DNA of 64,000 bases, taken from Arthrobacter sp. Soil782. GTDB lineage: Bacteria; Actinomycetota; Actinomycetes; Actinomycetales; Micrococcaceae. The position numbers and the translations under genes were made by a program. Shown piece after piece: positions 1 through 7,656 of the stretch. The notes under the pieces were generated by a model. It was not told where the DNA came from. It searched no databases and worked only from the letters and a program-made list of their open reading frames with translations. The stretch is taken from the NCBI RefSeq assembly GCF_001428435.1, contig NZ_LMSO01000001.1:62001-126000 (forward strand), written 5' to 3'. Positions within the stretch are counted from its first letter, which is position 1. Each line of letters opens with the position of its first letter.

Positions 1-1
1 G

Positions 2-394
2 TGGCTAAGCCCCGACTTTGCTCATCGCCGTTTCGATACGAGGTACTTTGCCGCGGCCCAGCCGGTGAACCAGGAGCCTACCCTCCTGGCGAGCAAGGGC
101 GTGTGGGGACAGTGGCGGTGGTCTGCCGAGGAGATCATGCAGCGCAATACCACCTCCCTCGGCGACGAGGTCAACCAGCCGAACACCGCCGGCCGGACGC
201 TGAGCGAGCTCACCGTCCCGGCGGTTGAGCTCATTCTCGAGAAGATTGGCTCCTCGCGCGGCTGCATCGCCTATCTTTCCCACAAGCGGCCGATGAAGGT
301 CTTCTCCCCCCGGCTCGTTGAGGCCGAGGGTGAAACGAAGATCGAGGTCGAGTGCTCAACCGCCACGGAAGGCTCTGAGCAGCGCGGCCGGTAG
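2..394 (+). CDS. NUDIX hydrolase, C-terminal fragment (cut by window edge)
   Basis: This reading frame is open from the first bases of the window to a TAG at 392-394, so only about 130 C-terminal residues are present and the start lies outside. The segment DFAHRRFDTRYFAAA near the left end is typical of the part of a NUDIX fold that follows the Nudix box in actinobacterial NUDIX hydrolases. It is followed by the usual acidic/aromatic stretch (GVWGQWRW) and a helical tail. The Nudix box itself is not in the window, so substrate and activity cannot be judged. A NUDIX gene upstream of crp is a common arrangement in related actinobacteria as I recall it. Family assignment is moderately secure; the exact function is unknown. 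Confidence 0.6.
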   Translation, partial: WLSPDFAHRRFDTRYFAAAQPVNQEPTLLASKGVWGQWRWSAEEIMQRNTTSLGDEVNQPNTAGRTLSELTVPAVELILEKIGSSRGCIAYLSHKRPMKVFSPRLVEAEGETKIEVECSTATEGSEQRGR

Positions 395-417
395 CCGCCG
401 TCGTCCAGCTTCAATCT

Positions 418-480
418 GGAACTTTTGCGCACCTACGGTGACTTTCCAGCGTCGGAAGCCGCATGATCTGCGCAAAAGTT
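418..480. repeat. Inverted-repeat element, copy 1 (chimeric)
   Basis: The arms GGAACTTTTGCGCA (418-431) and TGCGCAAAAGTT (469-480) are inverted. It lies between the NUDIX fragment and the frameshifted gene. The left half is identical to that of copy 2 (1467) through ACCTACGGTGACTT. The right half (CGGAAGCCGC..GATC then the arm) matches copy 3 (7577) with two differences. As a result the inner stem pairs poorly here. No transposase is present. Confidence 0.8.
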
Positions 481-532
481 GCCGGCTGTGGATAGTCGGC
501 GCACAGGATTCGGGAATGCGTTGAGATAGAAC

Positions 533-1515
533 ATGGCCAAACGCGCTCCCTTGCCCGACGAACTGGTTGGACGGTCCTTCACCTTGCGGTCAGCGCTCAG
601 CGCTGACCTGTCGATCAGCCGAACGCGCGCGAAGGATCTGACCACCCCCAGCCGGGAAGTGCGCGTGCCCGTCGGCGCTATCCATCCCGTTTTATCGCGC
701 TGCCGACCCTACGTGGAGTTGCTGCCGGGGAGTTTCGTTTCGCATACGACCGCCGCAGAGATTCACGGGATACACCTACCGCACTGGATTTCCCACGAGC
801 AGGTGCACTTGTCCCGTGGTAGACAGACAGCCGGACCGCGCAGGAAGGGAGTCAAGGGCCATCGCCTCGATATCTCCGAAGGAGACGTTGTTGAAATCGA
901 TGGGTTGCCTGTGACGTCGCTCGCCGAACCTGGCTGGATTTGGCAACGGTGCTACCGCTCGAGGACCTGGTGGTTGCCGGCGACCAGATCATCAGCGAAC
1001 ACACCCGCTCCTTCGGCCCGCCAAGGATCCCAATGGTCCCGAAACGGGACCTGGAGCGGTTCATCGCAACACACGGACGGAGCTGGGGCATACAGAGGGC
1101 GCGGTCAGCTTTTGATCGGCTTCGCGTCGGCGTCGACTCGCCACCGGAGAGTCTAGTGCGCCTGATCCTGGAGGACGCAGGGTTACCGGAATTCTCGGTG
1201 AACTATTCGCTACGGGACGCAAACGGGTTGATCGTTGCCTGGACGGACCTTGGCTGCGAGGCGTTCCGGGTCTGTATCGAATACGACGGCGAGCATCACC
1301 TGACGCCCGAACAGCAGGCCAAGGATATGGCCAGAGATGCCAAAGTTGCAGAGGTTGAGTGGGCGCAGGTGAAACTGAACCGCCTTGACCTGCCGGAGGG
1401 CGGCTGGCGGGTCGTCGCGAAGGTCAAGAAGGCACTCCTCCGGCAGGGATGGCGCCCGGGATCCCAGGAACTTTTGCGCACCTACGGTGACTTCCCGGCG
1501 GCTGAAGTCACCTGA
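533..1515 (+). pseudogene. Frameshifted AbiEi/DUF559-like endonuclease-domain protein
   Basis: Two overlapping frames together make one protein of about 327 residues. Frame A starts at ATG 533 and is coherent through IDGLPVTSLA. Frame B is coherent from RTWLDLATVLPLEDLVVAGD onward. The switch is at about 923-926, where GCCGAACC would read correctly as GCCCGAACC, so one C appears to be missing. The C-terminal part carries a restriction-endonuclease-like signature (EYDGEHH, then D..R and a hydrophobic strand), as in DUF559/Vsr-like proteins. The N-terminal part resembles AbiEi-type antitoxin-like proteins common in actinobacteria. The last residues (ELLRTYGDF onward) are encoded by repeat copy 2, which supplies the stop. 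Either a real pseudogene or a one-base sequencing error; function not established. Confidence 0.75.
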
Positions 1516-1531
1516 CCTGCACAAAAGTTCC
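1467..1531. repeat. Inverted-repeat element, copy 2
   Basis: The arms GGAACTTTTGCGCA (1467-1480) and TGCACAAAAGTTCC (1518-1531) are inverted, with an inner pairing of GTGACTTC with GAAGTCAC. It sits between the convergent frameshifted gene and crp, and its left half is translated as the tail of the former. It could serve as a bidirectional terminator; that is inference. Confidence 0.85.
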
Positions 1532-1541
1532 CAAAGGGGGG

Positions 1542-2219
1542 CTAGCGGCTGCGCTGACGCAGCCGCTGGATGTCCAAAATGACGACTGCGCGCGCCTCCA
1601 GGCGCAGCCAGCCGCGCTGGACGAACTCGGCCAGCGCTTTGTTCACGGTTTCACGCGAGGCGCCGACAAGCTGCGCGAGTTCTTCCTGGGTCAGTTCGTG
1701 GGCTACGAGGATGCCGTCAGTGGCAGGGCGGCCGAAGCGGTCCGCGAGGTCCAGCAGTGCCTTGGCCACGCGGCCCGGTACGTCGGAGAAGACCAGGTCC
1801 GCCAGGGATTCGTTGGTGCGGCGCAGCCGGCGGGCCAAGGCCTGCAGCAGCTGGGCGGACACCTCGGGGCGGGTTTCCAGCAGGGCACGAAGGTTCTCGT
1901 TCTTGAGGCCGGCGAGGCGGGTCTCGGACACAGCCGTGGCCGTGGCGGTGCGGGGGCTGGGATCGAACAGGGCCATTTCGCCGAAGAGCTCACCGGGGCC
2001 GAGGATTGCCAGTAGGTTCTCGCGGCCGTCCTGTGCGGTACGGCCAAGCTTGATTTTGCCGGAGACGATGAAGTAGAGCTGGTCGCCCTGATCGCCTTCC
2101 CGGAAGACCGATGCGCCGCGCGACAGGTCCACTTCGGTCAGCTCGTCAGTGAGCGCCGCAAACACCTCGTCGCCCAGTGAAGCGAACAGGGGCGCCCTGC
2201 GCAGTACCTCGATATCCAT
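1542..2219 (-). CDS. crp: Crp/Fnr-family cAMP receptor transcription factor
   Basis: 225 residues, close to the 224 of the M. tuberculosis Crp. The N-terminal cyclic-nucleotide-binding domain (about 1-120) contains GELFGEMALFDPSPRTATA, with the Glu and Arg expected to contact the cyclic phosphate. The C-terminal winged helix has the recognition segment ELAQLVGASRETVNKAL at about 170-190. The ATG at 2219 was chosen over a longer upstream frame because GAGGAG lies just before it and the family begins with MD-EVLRRAPLF. It is divergent from marP. A candidate Crp box lies at 2291-2306 in its own upstream region and a better one at 13468 before acs. Expected to be a global regulator of carbon and respiratory genes. 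Confidence 0.93.
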   Translation of the reverse strand: MDIEVLRRAPLFASLGDEVFAALTDELTEVDLSRGASVFREGDQGDQLYFIVSGKIKLGRTAQDGRENLLAILGPGELFGEMALFDPSPRTATATAVSETRLAGLKNENLRALLETRPEVSAQLLQALARRLRRTNESLADLVFSDVPGRVAKALLDLADRFGRPATDGILVAHELTQEELAQLVGASRETVNKALAEFVQRGWLRLEARAVVILDIQRLRQRSR

Positions 2220-2290
2220 GAAATCTCCTCTGTATGATGCAAAACCAGCCAGTTTCCCGTCCTTTCCCATCTTGCCGTACGCGGGGACGT

Positions 2291-2306
2291 TGTGACACCT
2301 GCTACA
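2291..2306. promoter_or_regulatory. Candidate Crp/GlxR box upstream of crp
   Basis: TGTGACACCTGCTACA resembles the TGTGANNTANNTCACA consensus: the left half is perfect and the right half weaker. It lies 72 bp upstream of the crp ATG, compatible with autoregulation and possibly acting on marP too. Confidence 0.35.
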
Positions 2307-2426
2307 CGCGTGTTCGCCCACGGGGTAGGGCAAATCACTCCAACCCTTCCCGGCGGACTGTCAGCGCGGGACCGTAGAATCAAAGCTCAGCAGGGGAAGT
2401 GCAGCGCTTCCTGGAAAGGGAGTGGC

Positions 2427-3611
2427 GTGTTCGGTTTTACACTCCTGGACATCATCCTGGTGCTGATGCTGATTGGCTACCTCATTGCCGGGCTGAAGAA
2501 CGGCTTCCTGGTCACCCTCGGCGGCATCATCGGGTTCGCGGCCGGCGCAGTGGGCGCCTTCTTCGCCATACCGCTGGTCAGTGCGTCGGTATCCGAGGAC
2601 TCCTGGCGGCTCGCCGCGGTGATCGCCACTGCCCTGCTCCTGGTCATCATCGGGCAGGCACTCGGCGCCGGACTGGGACGTGCGCTCAGCAGCAGGGCCG
2701 GGTCAGCTCCCGTGCGCGTCATCGACCGCCTTCTGGGAGGGGCCACCAACGTCGTTGTGGCCGCGCTGGTACTTGCCATGCTGGCTTTCAGCATCAGCAC
2801 CATGGGCGTGCCCTTCCTTTCCCAGTCAATCGCATCGTCGAAGGTGCTCGGCAGTATTGACACCCTGACGCCGTCGCCCGTTCGTGCCTGGATGGCGCAG
2901 ATCCGCTCCATTGCCGTTGCTGACGGCATACCCACGCTTCTTGAGGGTGTGGCGCCGGCCAGCCCGGCTCCGGTACCGGATGCATCAGTGGACACACCGG
3001 CGCTCGCCACCGCATCCCAATCGGTCCTGCGCATCGCCGGAACCGCCTACCAGTGCGGCCAGAACCAAACCGGGTCCGGATTCATCGTCGCGCCGGGCCG
3101 GGTAGTCACCAACGCTCATGTGGTGGCAGGGGTAAACCAGCCGGTCGTCGAGGTTCCCGGTGCAGGCGCAGTGCCGGGAAGCGTTGTCTATTTCGATCCG
3201 GTGAGGGACATCGCCGTGATCGCTGTGGACGGCCTGGACCGCGCGCCGCTTGCACTCGGGGAGGACCTCGAAACCGGGGACACCGCGGCCTTCGCCGGGT
3301 ACCCAGCGGGCGGGCCGTTCCAGATTCAACCGGCAAGCATCCAGAACCGGTCCGACGTCCTTGTCGAGAACATCTACGGGGCTGACCCGACGGCGATCGA
3401 CGTCTATACACTGGCCGCAAACGTTCAGCAGGGGAATTCCGGCGGGCCGCTCCTGGACATGGAGGGCCGCGTCGCCGGAGTCATCTTTGCGAAATCCACG
3501 GCTGATGTGCCAGTGGGGTATGCGCTGACACTGGAGGAGCTCCGTCCCGTCGTCGAACAGGCAGCAGCGCTCAGTGAAACCGTGTCCGCCGGGCAGTGCA
3601 CCGAACGCTAG
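2427..3611 (+). CDS. marP: MarP-family membrane serine protease
   Basis: 394 residues from GTG 2427, which has GGAAAGGGAG just upstream; the M. tuberculosis MarP is of almost the same length. About the first 150 residues form four hydrophobic segments of the CvpA-like membrane domain. The periplasm-facing trypsin-like domain follows. The catalytic triad is visible: His231 in VTNAHVVAG, Asp261 in RDIAVI and Ser338 in GNSGGPLL, numbering close to that of the mycobacterial enzyme. The family protects cells against acid and oxidative stress by processing cell-envelope substrates. It is transcribed divergently from crp and followed by a 160-base spacer before the importer operon. Confidence 0.93.
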   Translation: MFGFTLLDIILVLMLIGYLIAGLKNGFLVTLGGIIGFAAGAVGAFFAIPLVSASVSEDSWRLAAVIATALLLVIIGQALGAGLGRALSSRAGSAPVRVIDRLLGGATNVVVAALVLAMLAFSISTMGVPFLSQSIASSKVLGSIDTLTPSPVRAWMAQIRSIAVADGIPTLLEGVAPASPAPVPDASVDTPALATASQSVLRIAGTAYQCGQNQTGSGFIVAPGRVVTNAHVVAGVNQPVVEVPGAGAVPGSVVYFDPVRDIAVIAVDGLDRAPLALGEDLETGDTAAFAGYPAGGPFQIQPASIQNRSDVLVENIYGADPTAIDVYTLAANVQQGNSGGPLLDMEGRVAGVIFAKSTADVPVGYALTLEELRPVVEQAAALSETVSAGQCTER

Positions 3612-3773
3612 GAAGTGCCGGCGCTTAACCAAATCGTGATCGCTTGCTGACGGGAAATACTGCATGCGCCCGCGCTGGGAGTTAGGCTCGTCACATTAGG
3701 CAACACGGCCTGCCCGTGCGCCGCCCGGGCACAGTGACGTGTCCGCCAGGTAACAGATCATCAGGAGCACTTA

Positions 3774-5468
3774 ATGTTCACAAGCACATCGGCGCAGGGG
3801 ACGCATCCCACAAAGAAGCGCGCTGCCGCCATTACTGCCGGCGCCGCAATCAGCGCTCTGCTGCTCAGCGGCTGCGTCCAGAGCCAGCGTGAAGAGGACG
3901 GCGGCGCAGCGGCGGAGGGCGAGGTCGACTCGACTTTCGTCTTCGCGGCCTCGTCTGACCCCGCATCGCTTGACCCCGCCTTCGCGAGCGACGGCGAGTC
4001 CTTCCGCGTCAGCCGGCAGATTTTTGAGGGCCTTGTAGGCGTCGAGCCGGGCACGGCAGACCCGGCACCGTTGCTGGCGGAGTCCTGGGAAACATCCGAG
4101 GACGGACTGTCCACCACGTTCGCGCTGAAGGAAGGCGTGACCTTCCACGACGGCACCGAGTTCAACGCCGAAGCCGTCTGCTTCAACTTTGACCGCTGGT
4201 ACAACTTCACTGGACTGGCCCAGGCGCCGTCGGTGTCCTACTACTACAACAACCTGTTCCGCGGCTTCGCGGATTCTCCGGATGCAGCTGTCTATGAGTC
4301 CTGCGAAGTGAACGGGGACCTCGAGGCCACCGTCACTCTCGCCAAGCCGTTCGCCGGATTCATCCCAGCGCTGTCGCTGCCGGCATTCGCCATGCAGAGC
4401 CCCACCGCGCTGCAGGAGTTCAACGCTGATGACATCGGAGGCTCCTCCGAAGCTCCCCAGCTGAGCGAATACGCGGAAGGCCACCCGGTAGGAACCGGAC
4501 CGTTCAAGTTCGATTCCTGGAACGTCGGCGCTGACCTCACCGTCACCGCCAACGAGGAGTACTGGGGCGAGCAGGGCGACGTCCAGACGGTCATCTTCCG
4601 CATCATCGATGACCCTCAGGCGCGCACACAGGCGCTGCAGGCGGGAACCATCGACGGTTTCGACCTCGTCTCCCCGGCTGACATCCCGCTTCTGGAGGAG
4701 GAAGGGTTCATGATCGTTCCGCGCGATCCGTTCACCATCCTCTACCTCGGCATCAACCACGCAGTCGAAGAGCTGAGTGATCCGCTGGTCCGCGAGGCCA
4801 TCCACCACGCAATCGACAAGCAGGCGTTGATCGACCAGACGCTGCCCGAGGGAACCCAGCTGGCCACCCAGTTCATCCCTGATGTTGTGGACGGCTACAA
4901 CGAGGACATCACCACGTACGAGTATGATCCTGAGCGCGCCAAGGAACTGCTGGCCGAGGCCGGCTACCCCGACGGCTTTGAGGTCCAGTTCAACTACCCG
5001 ACTGACGTCTCCCGCCCGTACATGCCTACTCCGGAGCAGGTGTTCACCAACCTCAGCGACCAGCTGAAGGACGTCGGTATTACGGTCACCCCGGCGCCGG
5101 ATGTCTGGACGCCTGACTACCTCGACCGCATCCAGGGCACCGAGAACCACGGCATCCACCTGCTCGGCTGGACCGGCGACTACAACGACACCGACAACTT
5201 CATCGGCGTCTTCTTCGGCCAGGAGAAGCCCGAGTTCGGCTTCGACAATCCGGAACTGTTCAACGCACTCAGCGAGGCTCGCGGCATGACTGACCGCGAG
5301 GAGCAGACCGCCACGTACGAGGAGATCAACGAGCAGATCGCCCAGTTCAACCCGGCGATTCCGCTGGCGCACCCGGCGCCGTCCCTGGCGTTCGCTCCGC
5401 GGGTGGATTCCTACCCGGCGAGCCCCGTCAATGACGAAGTTTTCAACATGATCGAACTGAACGAGTAA
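3774..5468 (+). CDS. Peptide-type ABC transporter substrate-binding lipoprotein (SBP family 5)
   Basis: 564 residues. A basic N-terminus, hydrophobic core and lipobox LLSGC (Cys34) indicate a lipoprotein anchored outside the membrane. The mature part begins with the SBP family 5 pattern (FVFAASSDPASLDPAFASDG, then SRQIFEGLVG) and has the conserved GTGPFKFDSW segment near the middle. This family captures oligopeptides, dipeptides or similar ligands for Dpp/Opp importers. The ATG at 3774 follows AGGAGCACTTA. It heads the cluster with two permeases immediately downstream; the matching ATPase is encoded on the opposite strand at 7657. A TAGGCT box at 3683-3688 could be a -10 element for a leader of about 80 nt. 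The ligand cannot be predicted from sequence. Confidence 0.9.
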   Translation: MFTSTSAQGTHPTKKRAAAITAGAAISALLLSGCVQSQREEDGGAAAEGEVDSTFVFAASSDPASLDPAFASDGESFRVSRQIFEGLVGVEPGTADPAPLLAESWETSEDGLSTTFALKEGVTFHDGTEFNAEAVCFNFDRWYNFTGLAQAPSVSYYYNNLFRGFADSPDAAVYESCEVNGDLEATVTLAKPFAGFIPALSLPAFAMQSPTALQEFNADDIGGSSEAPQLSEYAEGHPVGTGPFKFDSWNVGADLTVTANEEYWGEQGDVQTVIFRIIDDPQARTQALQAGTIDGFDLVSPADIPLLEEEGFMIVPRDPFTILYLGINHAVEELSDPLVREAIHHAIDKQALIDQTLPEGTQLATQFIPDVVDGYNEDITTYEYDPERAKELLAEAGYPDGFEVQFNYPTDVSRPYMPTPEQVFTNLSDQLKDVGITVTPAPDVWTPDYLDRIQGTENHGIHLLGWTGDYNDTDNFIGVFFGQEKPEFGFDNPELFNALSEARGMTDREEQTATYEEINEQIAQFNPAIPLAHPAPSLAFAPRVDSYPASPVNDEVFNMIELNE

Positions 5469-5476
5469 CAACTCTG

Positions 5477-5510
5477 GCGGAGGGACCGGCCCATTGGTCC
5501 CTCCGCTTTT
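5477..5510 (+). terminator. Rho-independent-type hairpin between binding protein and permease
   Basis: The stem GCGGAGGGACC / GGTCCCTCCGC (5477-5487 and 5496-5506) has an 8-nt loop and is followed directly by TTTT. Inside the operon it would let the binding protein be made in excess of the permeases. Confidence 0.8.
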
Positions 5511-5553
5511 GTTTGCTCTCGTCCACTCGATGCCACACTGTTGAAAGGACCTC

Positions 5554-6558
5554 GTGCTTCGCGTCATTGGTAAACGCCTCGCCCTGCTCGTTCCGACCCT
5601 GTTTGGACTTTCGGTCCTGCTTTTTCTCTGGGTTCGAGGCCTGCCGGGCGGGCCTGCAACAGCCCTGCTGGGCGAGAGGGCAACCCCGGAAGCGGTCGCC
5701 CGCGTCAACGAACTGTACGGTTTCGACGAACCGATCCTCCTCCAGTACTTCACCTACATGGGTAAACTGCTGCAGGGCGATTTCGGCACCTCGATCATCA
5801 CGGGCCGTCCCGTACTGGAAGAGTTCGCAACACGCTTCCCGGCCACACTTGAACTGAGCGTGGTGGCGCTGATCTTCGCGATCGGCGTCGGTATCCCGCT
5901 GGGCTATATGGCCGCCCGCCATTACGGCAAGCTTGTCGATCACGGTTCGGTAGTCCTCAGCCTGATCGGCATCACTGTTCCGGTCTTCTTCCTGGCCTTC
6001 ATCTTCAAGTACCTGTTCGCCATCCAGTGGCCCATCCTGCCGCCGGATGGACGCCAGAATCCGCGCATCAACGCGACGCACGTCACGGATTTCTATGTGC
6101 TGGACGGCATCCTGACGGGCGAGTACGACGCCGCGTGGGACGCCTTCCAGCACCTGATCCTTCCGGGGCTCGCACTGGGAACCATCCCGCTGGCCATCAT
6201 TGTGCGCATCACGCGCGCTTCGGTGCTGGAAGTGCAGAACGCCGATTACGTTCGGACGGCCCGCGCAAAGGGCCTCATGGAAAGGACAATCCGAAGCCGG
6301 TTCATCCTGCGTAACGCGATGCTCCCGGTCGTGACGACCATTGGCCTGCAGACCGGCCTGCTCATTTCAGGTGCGGTCCTCACCGAAACGGTGTTCGCCT
6401 TCCCCGGCATCGGCAGTTTCCTCCGCGACGCCATCTTTGAACTGGACTATCCGGTGCTGCAGGGCTTCGTCATCTTCATCGCGATCCTGTACGCCCTGAT
6501 CAACCTCCTGGTTGACGTTTCGTACTCCGTCATCGATCCAAGGGTGCGTGTGCAATGA
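5554..6558 (+). CDS. ABC transporter permease, DppB/OppB type
   Basis: 334 residues with six predicted membrane segments. The first spans about residues 8-28 (ALLVPTLFGLSVLLFLWV) and is followed by the characteristic external loop (GLPGGPATALLGERATPE). The cytoplasmic EAA-like loop that docks on the ATPase reads YVRTARAKGLMERTI. The start is GTG 5554 after GAAAGGACC. It overlaps the next permease by four bases (ATGA), so the two are translationally coupled and probably form the heterodimeric channel for the binding protein at 3774. Confidence 0.92.
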   Translation: MLRVIGKRLALLVPTLFGLSVLLFLWVRGLPGGPATALLGERATPEAVARVNELYGFDEPILLQYFTYMGKLLQGDFGTSIITGRPVLEEFATRFPATLELSVVALIFAIGVGIPLGYMAARHYGKLVDHGSVVLSLIGITVPVFFLAFIFKYLFAIQWPILPPDGRQNPRINATHVTDFYVLDGILTGEYDAAWDAFQHLILPGLALGTIPLAIIVRITRASVLEVQNADYVRTARAKGLMERTIRSRFILRNAMLPVVTTIGLQTGLLISGAVLTETVFAFPGIGSFLRDAIFELDYPVLQGFVIFIAILYALINLLVDVSYSVIDPRVRVQ

Positions 6559-7499
6559 GCACTGTATTGCCTCCCGCCGCGGGCGGGCCAACTTCTCCGA
6601 CCACTGACCCGAGCCTCGCCGAGGGCGGCGGCACCGGCCTCTGGAAGGACGCGTTCCGACGGCTGCGCCGAAACCCGCAGGCGATTGCCGGCGCGATCAT
6701 CATCGGGCTGTTCCTCCTGGTCGCCGCGCTGGCGCCGATCCTTGCACCCTACGGCGGGGAAGCACTGCCCGGGCGCACGGAAATCACCCCGACCAACATT
6801 CCCGGACCGGGCGAACTAGCGGAGTATCCGTTGGGCCTCGACCGTTTCGGTGGTGATGTGCTCAGCAAACTTATCTGGGGCGCGCAGGCCTCGCTGCTGA
6901 TCGGCGTCATTTCGACGGCGATCGGCCTGGCCGGCGGAATGCTGCTCGGGCTGCTTGCCGGTGGATTGGGGGGCTGGGTGGACAGCGTCATCATGCGCTT
7001 CGTGGACATTCTGCTGTCCGTCCCGAACCTGCTCCTCGCCGTCAGTATCGCGGCCATTCTGGGACAGGGGCCCTACGCGGTGATGATCGCAATCGGTGCC
7101 TCGCAGCTTCCGATCTTCGCGCGCCTGCTGCGTTCATCCATGCTCTCGCAGCGTGGTTCGGACTACATCCTGGCAGCGCAGACGCTCGGCCTGAGCAAGC
7201 GCACCATCACCATGAGCCACCTGCTGCCCAACAGTGTGGGGCCGGTGATCGTGCAGGCGACGCTGTCCCTCGCGACAGCAGTGATCGACGCCGCTGCCCT
7301 GTCCTTCCTGGGGCTTGGCGGCGGGGTCCCGCAGACGGCCGAGTGGGGCCGCATGCTGACCTACGCTCAGCGGGAGCTGGCCTCGGATCCGTACCTGGCG
7401 TTCCTACCCGGCGCGTGTATCGCCATCACCGCGCTCGGCTTCACCCTCCTGGGCGAATCCCTGCGCGAGGCGCTGGACCCGAAGACCCGCCAGAAGTAG
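6555..7499 (+). CDS. ABC transporter permease, DppC/OppC type
   Basis: 314 residues with an N-terminal cytoplasmic stretch ahead of the first membrane segment (about 40-60) and the DppC-type motif RNPQAIAGAIIIGLFLLVA. Five more membrane segments follow. The EAA loop reads YILAAQTLGLSKRTI and the C-terminus has the usual GESLREALDPKTRQK ending. The start overlaps the stop of the upstream permease. It is the last gene of the plus-strand importer operon and faces the fused ATPase gene across a long hairpin and repeat copy 3. Confidence 0.92.
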   Translation: MSTVLPPAAGGPTSPTTDPSLAEGGGTGLWKDAFRRLRRNPQAIAGAIIIGLFLLVAALAPILAPYGGEALPGRTEITPTNIPGPGELAEYPLGLDRFGGDVLSKLIWGAQASLLIGVISTAIGLAGGMLLGLLAGGLGGWVDSVIMRFVDILLSVPNLLLAVSIAAILGQGPYAVMIAIGASQLPIFARLLRSSMLSQRGSDYILAAQTLGLSKRTITMSHLLPNSVGPVIVQATLSLATAVIDAAALSFLGLGGGVPQTAEWGRMLTYAQRELASDPYLAFLPGACIAITALGFTLLGESLREALDPKTRQK

Positions 7500-7517
7500 A
7501 TCTGAGGGAAAAGCAGA

Positions 7518-7571
7518 GTACGACGGCGGCCGGTCACCTTTCGAAGCGAAGGTGACCGGCCGTCGTCGTAC
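7518..7571. terminator. Long palindromic hairpin between convergent importer genes
   Basis: The arms 7518-7540 and 7549-7571 are nearly perfectly complementary, centred on CACCTT / AAGGTG with an 8-nt loop. No T run follows on either strand. Its position between two convergent genes fits a bidirectional terminator. Confidence 0.65.
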
Positions 7572-7576
7572 GTTAA

Positions 7577-7641
7577 GGAACTTTTGCGCAGCTCCGGCGG
7601 CTTCTGACGACCGGAAGCCGCCGGATCTGCGCAAAAGTTCC
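7577..7641. repeat. Inverted-repeat element, copy 3
   Basis: The arms GGAACTTTTGCGCA (7577-7590) and TGCGCAAAAGTTCC (7628-7641) are perfectly inverted. The inner arms CCGGCGGCTTC / GAAGCCGCCGG are also paired. This is the best-preserved copy of the family seen at 418 and 1467. It lies between convergent genes. Confidence 0.88.
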
Positions 7642-7656
7642 CCTTAGGAAGAGGGG

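Noticed and set aside
3771..5753. 660-codon open frame on the minus strand across the binding-protein gene
   Set aside because: It is antisense to a clear lipoprotein gene, runs past the terminator at 5477 and has low-complexity Arg/Val/Gly composition typical of high-GC shadows.
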